DNA of 64,000 bases. Source: Polytrichum commune (lineage: Eukaryota; Streptophyta; Polytrichopsida; Polytrichales; Polytrichaceae). Of the stretch, positions 57,701 through 64,000 are shown one piece after another. The notes beneath the pieces were generated by a model. The model had not been told where the DNA came from, searched no databases, and saw only the letters and a list, made by a program, of their open reading frames with translations. Location: positions 55,609,169 to 55,673,168 of the forward strand of contig OX485806.1 in the NCBI GenBank assembly GCA_950295325.1, read 5' to 3'. The position numbers and the translations under genes were made by a program. Numbering within the stretch: position 1 is the first letter of the stretch; every line of letters starts with the position of its first letter.

Positions 57701-58599
57701 TTGGATCTGTCCACAATATCTCAGAAATTCATGGATGCAATAACATTTTGATTTTAAACTTCCAAATCTTGAATTTCCCTCCATTGAGCTTATTAATGAT
57801 TTTAGTGGCCTTTCTTTTAAATGATGTCATTGTACACTCGGATATATGCTCTAAACACTCATATAATATATTTTTCACCTTAAATGCCTTACACTCTCAA
57901 ATATCTCAAGTTAGATTTTTTACACTTTGTGAAAATTCTTAAGACACTTAAATGCATTTTTTTAAGCTCAAATGCCTTACATTTTCAAATCATTCAAATA
58001 AGATTTTCTAATCCTCAAGATAATTCAAAAGATATTAAAATAATTAAAATAATATTTCTTATATTTCAAATGCTTTACACTATCAAATCATTCAAATCAC
58101 TCAAATGAGATCTCTTCAATTCAAATGCGTCTTACACTTTCAAAAATTCTTCTCAAAACTCAAGTCTTTCAAGTGATGTGCTATTGGAGTCTAAACATCT
58201 TCAAAGCTCTCAAAGAAACTCTTGAACGTTCAAAATATTCAAGGCAAATGAGTTTTTCAACACTCAAGTCTCTCAAGTCATGTGTTATTAGAGTCTAAAC
58301 ATTTTTAAAGCTCTCAAAGAACTCTTGAACGCTTAAAATATTCAAGTCAAATGTTTTAAAGTCTAAACACCTCCAAAACTTTCAAATAAGTCTCTCAACA
58401 TTTAAGAAACTCAAATCACATGTTTTTGCATCAATCATATATTCAAGAAAAATAAAAAAACAACGAAATACTTACAACAATAAAATGCGCCCTCGGATAC
58501 ATCCAACACTCCGAAGCGCCAACTCCTCAAGATCCACTCCGCAAACTCAAATGCAATTAAATCTCTAGGCACTTCATTTGCATGATGGGCCGATAACTT
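57701..58599 (-). other. Copia-3 5' leader with tandem repeats
   Basis: Non-coding. At 57850-58150, words like CAAATGCCTTACACTCTCAA recur about every 60 bp. At 58157-58360, two units of about 104 bp share GTCTAAACATCTTCAAAGCT. The same leader motifs occur in copia-2 (42790-42970). Confidence 0.7.
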
Positions 58600-58834
58600 A
58601 TTGGAATCAATAGGGTATAAAATTGCACAAGCATAGACACCTATACAAAGGCATATGAATAATGTTTGGAGTGAGATGGTCTCATCATAACCTTGCTTTG
58701 CATTTTATTGGTTTTTTTTCTCAAACAATATGGGATTACTCATATCCGTTTTCGGACTAGCATAGTAGCCTCATTTTAACATTAATTTTTATATTTCTAT
58801 TGCCTATTAGCAATCTAATGTTCTATTCTCTACA
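58600..58834 (-). repeat. Copia LTR C4 (5' LTR of copia-3)
   Basis: A 235-bp LTR with TGTAGAGAATAG start (minus, 58834) and CCAATA end (58600). It pairs with C3. TGGTATCAA lies just outside the start on the minus strand, in the wrong place for a primer site, and is probably chance. Confidence 0.85.
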
Positions 58835-59149
58835 CAACTTGATACCATACACAAAGAATTAAAAAATAATGTTTGAAAAAATTAAATTGCACAACACTTA
58901 AAAATTACAAAAACATCTTTGAAAAATACAATTGCAACCTTAAATACATTTGAAAATGACATAAGAACAATTTTCTTCAACATTCCATCTGAATCATACC
59001 AAACCTTCCATTTGTCCCCATTGGTTATTTCTTAACCACCTATCCCAAATTTAAAAAAAATATATTAATACGGACAATATTGCTTCAACTTTATGATCAC
59101 TACATACTCCGCTTACATGTTTGTAATATACCAATATATTCCATTGGCA
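58835..59149. other. Short stretch without recognised features
   Basis: AT-rich sequence between copia-3 and the LINE remnant. It may include decayed LINE sequence. No motif is visible. Confidence 0.35.
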
Positions 59150-60870
59150 TGGCGTTGATGAATTTTACCTATAACAATGGGGTGCCCCACCATTCTATTA
59201 TATAGAAATGTTTGTTGACCAATACCTAAACAACGTCCCATCCTTGAAAGCCCATGGACTGGATGGCATTCCAATCAAGAATTGGAAATTTTTCACCTTG
59301 AACATCTATATGGAATATATTTTATATTTTGCTATGTATTCCACCACAAACACATACTGGCCAAATAGGACTACGATGAATAAATATTAATAACACCAAT
59401 AAAGATTTCCACCTTTCTTCCTACCACTCTGCCTAGTCTCCTAAGCCAACACAAACTACAAATTCTTTACAAATATCCTAATTAAAATCCTGACCAACCA
59501 TAAACTTCGGAATAATTTCCTAGGTTTGCAACATACTGAACAATCACTATAAGACCTATGTATATTATAATCAAACTTCAAAATGCATTTGGGTTCGTCC
59601 ATCACACTAGAATCTTTGCCATCATGGAATTCCTAAGCTATCCCACGTAATGCATTTACTTCATAGCACACATATATACAATTTTATCCACATCTTCTAA
59701 ATGCCTAATTTTTGACAACTCCCCCCCCCCCTGGGAATCACCATGCGAGGAGATAACCTCAACCCTATTTAATATCTTTATGAAACCCTCAATCATAATG
59801 CATTGTTATGTGGCTAGACCACATAACTTGCACTAATCAAATATAAACATTTGAATGTGCATATGCAAATGATATATTTTTCTTATCAACTGTTTTTTTC
59901 CTCCTCTAGGAACAAATATGTGTAATATAGAGATTCATTGATTGGGTAAGCCTAACATATGGCCTCCCAAATGCGATGTCATTAGAATTACACATAAAAA
60001 TAAAATCACCAATGACACGTTGGTAGACAATCTATCTACATGCATTGAATACAAAGAATTTTTTTACATCCCCTCTTATATCCTAACTCCCATACATCTA
60101 CATTGGAATATCACTCACGACTGACCCAATAACAACCGTGAGTTCCACTTTACCACATACAAGGTCAAAATCAAGTGCTCCACACAACATACGTCCCCAA
60201 CTTCACATCTTGAGAAAATGCACATCCTCAACAAAATAATAGTGCCTTTTATCACATACTCCATCCATGTCAATCTCCTCTCCAATCCCCATATTACCCT
60301 TGATTGTGGCCTAGCTAAACTCACCAAAGGAATCTATAATTTTCCCAACTTTACCTTTAACCCAATCACACACATTCTTCTTTATTTGTACGGCATCAAG
60401 GCCACCCCCTCAATTTTTAAGCACCCAATTCACCAAAGCATTAAACAACAATGGTTGACCATCTACTACAAACTCATCACCCACTTAGAACTTAGCGGAT
60501 TACAATTTTCTTCATTATAAACCCACCCCAACTATTGTTGCTCAATTTTCACAAACATATTCCAATTCTTCCACACGATGGACATTACCATCCCAATGCC
60601 CACCACTCCACCTCCCACATATTGCCTTACATCAAACCCACCCCACCAAAACCCACAATCATTGCACCACTCATCACAATAAAATACATATGCCTTCATT
60701 TGCATAATTTCAACCCAACGGATCACAAATATTAACACCTACATTCAAAAATTTGAACCACATCAACATCAATAACAACATGCAATTTATTGAAGGTTTA
60801 GGCAAACATTTATCACACCAAGCTTTCAAAACACATTGCTACACCTTAAACACACCCATAAAAAACACCA
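59150..60870 (+). pseudogene. LINE (non-LTR) reverse transcriptase remnant
   Basis: Plus-strand frames give SLKAHGLDGIPIKNWKFF (the KAPGPDGI box), TNYKFFTNILIKIL (the YKxxxKxxxxRL box), then near 59760 an ITMRGDNLNPI-like block, then CAYANDIFFLS at 59856-59883, the RT catalytic box with one Asp changed to Asn (AYAND at 59859-59873). Later MHILNKIIVPFITYSIHVNL matches the thumb. Stops are frequent, so it is old. The plus strand is strongly G-poor. No endonuclease or poly-A tail was recognised. Confidence 0.7.
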
Positions 60871-60872
60871 TA

Positions 60873-60979
60873 TTGTCGTGTAAATAGAGATTGTGTGTCA
60901 TTGCAGCTCGAGTATCAATCACCACTAACAAACAACACTAAAATATAGCAAAATCACACATAAATAATACACCTCGACA
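60873..60979 (-). repeat. Partial second copy of family E LTR start
   Basis: About 107 bp repeat the first part of the E LTR at 61316-61422, from CCTCGACA (60972-60979) to the GTCGTGTAAATA block. It lies 443 bp from the first copy in the same orientation and is cut off after about 107 bp. Confidence 0.85.
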
Positions 60980-61029
60980 GAGAAGGAAAATAGTCAAACA
61001 CTCATAAGAACTTTAAATCTCTCTTCAAA

Positions 61030-61422
61030 TGCACACAATGAGTCAAACTATCTCTCACTTCACCACGGGAGAATCCAAGAGTGTAAGCAGGGGAAGAAGA
61101 TTTCAAGATTTATTGCAAAAATATGCAATCTTCACCTCACACAAACTCTTTCCACACACTCACTCACAAGACTTGACTTGGCAAGAATGCCAAGCCAAGG
61201 ATGAGGTTCCTCATTTAGGAGCCTACCTCTCCACACATAAGATTCATCCATCCAAATCTAAATGAATAAAACCCAACGGATAAGGTGTGGCCGTCGACGC
61301 CGCATACCGTGACAACTGTCGTGTAAATAACGATCGTGTGTCACTGCAGCTCGAGTACCAATCACCACTAATAAATAACACTAAAACATAGCAAAGTCAT
61401 ACATAAACAATACACCTCGACA
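61030..61422 (-). repeat. 3' LTR of the minus-strand family E element
   Basis: On the minus strand, TGTCGAGGTGTATTG begins at 61422 right after the purine-rich GAGGGGTGGCA. The other end is GTGTGCA at 61030. It matches 1313-1696. Confidence 0.75.
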
Positions 61423-61729
61423 TGCCACCCCTCAGCTGACTATGGAGTCCCGCCAAGCAGCTAGGACCGATGCCAATCCAAAGGGCATGGATAATGAAAG
61501 ATTGCTCCGCAACTAACTAATGCGGTAAACGTCATTCCAAGGAATTGTAGGCTGGGTGCAATGGGAGCCCCATCCTTAATCGCCTCTGATGTTTGGCTAT
61601 CAGATTCCAAAGAATTAATTCCACCACCTCATGTTGATTGCGTCTCTAAGCCATAAATCCTCATTTTCCACTTGGACAGGCACAAGATGATGAAAATCAC
61701 ACATGATCATTAAGTATGATTGGTGGAAT

Positions 61730-62132
61730 CACCAAGTACTAAAGATCCTTGACAGTGAGGACAACTACACTGTCCAGATGGTAGAGAAATCAAGGGTGGC
61801 CTCAAGCATGCAATATGCCAACCACGTTGACATTGATCACACAAGAGCATAGTAGCCGCTCATTTCTTCTTTCCACACACAAAACATGGAAAACCGTCTG
61901 GCACGATGGCCAGTTCAGGATGAATTGTACCCTCAATGGGTAGATGACATGGGACACAGTTTTTGGAATGCTCGCGACATTCTCTGCCATCCTTGCCTTC
62001 CAACAACAACAAACCACTTGGCAACATGTCCTTCACCCGAAAGATAGTGCTTCCCGCCCTAACATCCAATGTCGTAGGCGCCTCACGTTGGAGATAAACA
62101 TAATCCCTTTGTTGGAATCTCCGCAACTGAGG
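61730..62132 (-). pseudogene. PHD finger and tail of family E pol
   Basis: The minus strand reads RRFQQRDYVYLQREAPTTLD, then LPSGLLLLEGKDGRECREHS, then FPCFVCGKKK, TGA (61860-61862), and in the same frame MLLCDQCQRGWHIACLRPPL, ending CSCPHC. All eight zinc ligands of a Cys4-His-Cys3 PHD finger are present. The frame is open to the integrase except for TGA at 62133-62135. PHD fingers typically read histone H3 tails; a targeting role is inference. Confidence 0.88.
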
Positions 62133-63110
62133 TCAGCAAGCACCACTGCGAATGCGCGCATAACGCAATGTGTCACGGTGTTGAGCAATGGACAAATTCT
62201 CCATGGCTATAGGCATGGCTCTTTGGAAGAATTGAGCCCGCTCTTGCAAACACTCTACCCAAATGTTTGGATCATCCAAGTCCACAACAGGAGCTAGCTT
62301 TTCCCAAATGGAATTCGGGAGTATAGGCTCACGTCCATAAAACAACTGATACGGGCTGTAGGACGCCAAAGAGACATGCCTACTATATCGATAGCCCATA
62401 GCAATCCAAGATAACATGAGGTCCCAATCCCGATGGCTTCCCCGAAGTAATCCATACTTCCTCAAGTCATGTTTGGTTGTCTGAACAACCCGTTCAGCCA
62501 AGCCATCCGCCTCCAGATGATCCCGAGAGGTGGTGCGGTGATCTATGAGCGCCTTGGTGCACAACTCCTCAAAAACACCGAGGAACTCCCTCCCTTGGTC
62601 CGTCAATACCATTGCCGGTGCTCCAAAACGTGCCAACACAAGATCCAAAAAGGCGGCCGCGGCCAACTCTGTAGAGTTTTGGGGTAAAGCAACAAGCTCA
62701 ATCCACTTGCTAAAATGCTCCACCATCACCAACACGTACTTTGTTCCACGTGGCGTGACAACCAACGGTCCCGCAAAGTCCAGCGACCAACGGTAGCCCA
62801 ATCCCATGATAGGTAAGGGTTGTAATTGAGGTGACAAGGTCTTAAAGCTAGATCTGACCCGGTCACAAACTCCGCACCTCCCGACATAAGCAACCACCTG
62901 TTGATACATGCCAGTCCACCAATATTGGCCACGCAACATCGAATGTGTCTTGCGTATGCCAAAATGACCAAGTTCCTTGTGCACTTGTCGCACCAAGGAG
63001 GCCCTCTTATCTGGCCTAGGGACAATGCGCCTTGTCCCATCCGACCACAATCAAAACAACAAACCGTTCTCCTAATGGAACCTTGTTATTTGATGTCCAA
63101 TCCTATCCCT
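62133..63110 (-). pseudogene. Family E integrase, nearly intact
   Basis: 305 codons are open after TGA at 63051-63053. The zinc region is HKELGHFGIRKTHSML followed by YVGRCGVCDRV. The core has YRWSLDFAGPLVVTPRGTKY, then MVLTDQGREFLGVFEELCTK, then EADGLAERVVQTTKHDLRK, so D, D and E are kept. It continues LASYSPYQLFYGREPILPNS and VVDLDDPNIWVECLQERAQF, and ends RIRSGAC at a TGA. It is the best-kept integrase in the window. Regions 61800-63050 and 31-990 share their three TGA positions. Confidence 0.93.
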
Positions 63111-63424
63111 TTCCATTGTCGATGTCGACGAAGGAAAAATCCCTTGCTAAAGCTTATGCAATACGGGAAGATCCTCGCATATATCCGCAATAGCTTGAAG
63201 TCGATTAGTCTCATCATCCGAGCCCTATATTGGAACCTCAACAGCCGCACCAGAAAATAAGGTGAGGTAAATAGCCGCGTGCCAACCTGGAACCGCCTCT
63301 CGATCACAATCTCCATGGCACCTGGCCCCGGTCAAGTCGTCATCCGAAAGACTTGGATTGCGTGAGAGTCCATCTGCATCCAGGTTGGTAATCCCAGCAC
63401 GGTGCACCACCTTAAAGTTGTACT
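63111..63424 (-). pseudogene. Family E RNase H C-terminus
   Basis: The minus strand reads EYNFKVVHRAGITNLDADGL and SRNPSLSDDD, the end of gypsy RNase H, then a linker with GSDDETNRLQAIADI. TAG at 63225-63227 and others interrupt it. The protein is cut at 63425 by LTR B5. Confidence 0.85.
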
Positions 63425-64000
63425 CTGCGAGCCCAAGGATAGGGCCCACACAGGTTCTTAATGTCTAGAAGTAATAAAAACTTGTTATTTATTTTTCCAA
63501 TAAAAAATTAAAACATAAAAAGTGTGGGTTTCAAGTTGGATCGTGATTTAAGCTTAAGCTATAGTGCTAGTATTAATTAGTTAAAGATGGACAAAGAGTA
63601 ATTAGGAAGGGGCCAGGGGATTGTCGGATTAGGCCTTGGGTTCAAGGAGCAGGGTTTTTAATTGCTTGAATTAGGAGTGGTTGGTGCTCATTCTAGGGGG
63701 GGCATCACTGCACCCCTAGAAATTCCCGGGCCTCGGATCAGTTGGGGCCGTTAGGAGGTTGCTGGTTCTCAGAGAACTCTCTCTCACCGAAAAGCCACGA
63801 AATGCCGCACCAAGGGAGCGGCGAAGGAGATTTTCGGCAGCTGGGAAGGAAAAGAGGCACCTAGGCAGCACCAGGAGGGAGTGCAGGAAGGATGGGTAAG
63901 GCCGGAACTCTGAGGTAGGACTGATGTAAGAGGATGGTACGGCAGAGAGCTGCAAGGCGCTGAGAGAGCATGAATGAGGGATTGAGTGTGGCAACAAGAG
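63425..64000 (+). repeat. LTR B5 (family B), running off the window
   Basis: TGCGAGCCCAAGGATAGGGC resembles the family start (TGTGAGCCCAAAATGG), and the following AACATAAAAAGTGTG block matches B1 (AACATAAAAAGAGTG). It enters the family E RNase H, so it is a later insertion. The right end is outside the window. Confidence 0.75.

Larger units (their letters stand above)
54284..58834 (-). mobile_element. Copia-3, complete but inactive Ty1/copia element
   Basis: The two LTRs (54284-54542 and 58600-58834) bracket Gag, protease, integrase, RT and RNase H in copia order on the minus strand. CAACT flanks the whole element (54279-54283, 58835-58839). It is 4,551 bp. The LTRs differ in length and at many sites, so the insertion is old. 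I could not recognise the primer-binding site next to the 5' LTR end. Confidence 0.85.

Noticed and set aside
58839..58860. TGGTATCAA next to copia LTR C4 as a primer-binding site
   Set aside because: On the minus strand it lies before the LTR start, not after its end, and the CAACT target duplication places it outside the element.

Overview
This window looks like nuclear DNA from a large-genome land plant and consists almost entirely of nested, decaying transposable elements. The evidence is Ty3/gypsy and Ty1/copia LTR retrotransposons of plant type, TGGTATCAG primer-binding sites, solo LTRs with 5-bp target duplications, a LINE remnant, and heavy C-to-T decay typical of methylated repeats. 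Gymnosperm or fern scale would fit, but nothing here fixes the species. I see no convincing single-copy host gene, rRNA, tRNA or CRISPR array.

Layout. 1-1696: end of a Ty3/gypsy element (family E) with integrase, a PHD finger and a 3' LTR; the same family returns on the minus strand at 60873-63424, so related copies bracket the window. 1841-8850: a chromodomain Ty3/gypsy element whose protease and first half of RT (minus) face its second half (plus), with repeat D' (2300-4262) inserted. 9180-10130: low-complexity and coiled-coil-like remnants. 10270-20000: copia tail, family F LTR and gag fragment, and several family A and B LTRs inserted into one another. 19892-22360: gypsy protease remnant split by solo LTR B2.

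23229 to about 42990 is one copia element (copia-2, minus) opened by many later insertions: a 412-bp MITE, an A-LTR piece, an 8.9-kb DNA transposon (25664-34545), solo LTR B3, an unclassified AT-rich block and repeat D. 42993-48592 is a minus-strand family A gypsy element with its own nested A LTR. 49329-50454 is a Harbinger-like element. 52230-53420 is another gypsy remnant. 54284-58834 is a nearly complete copia element with CAACT target duplications. 59150-60870 is a LINE remnant.

The most interesting object is the DNA transposon at 25664-34545. Matching termini (ACTC, a G-run, CACT) are flanked by CCTTGC duplications. It carries a four-exon pseudogene of roughly 1,580 codons, with zinc-binding motifs, two RGRP AT-hooks and ordered D, D, DxxH and E motifs suggesting a P-like or related RNase-H-fold transposase. 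All ten premature stops fit C-to-T decay, and removing the solo LTR that splits it restores the frame. I do not recognise the family, and it may be undescribed in plants.
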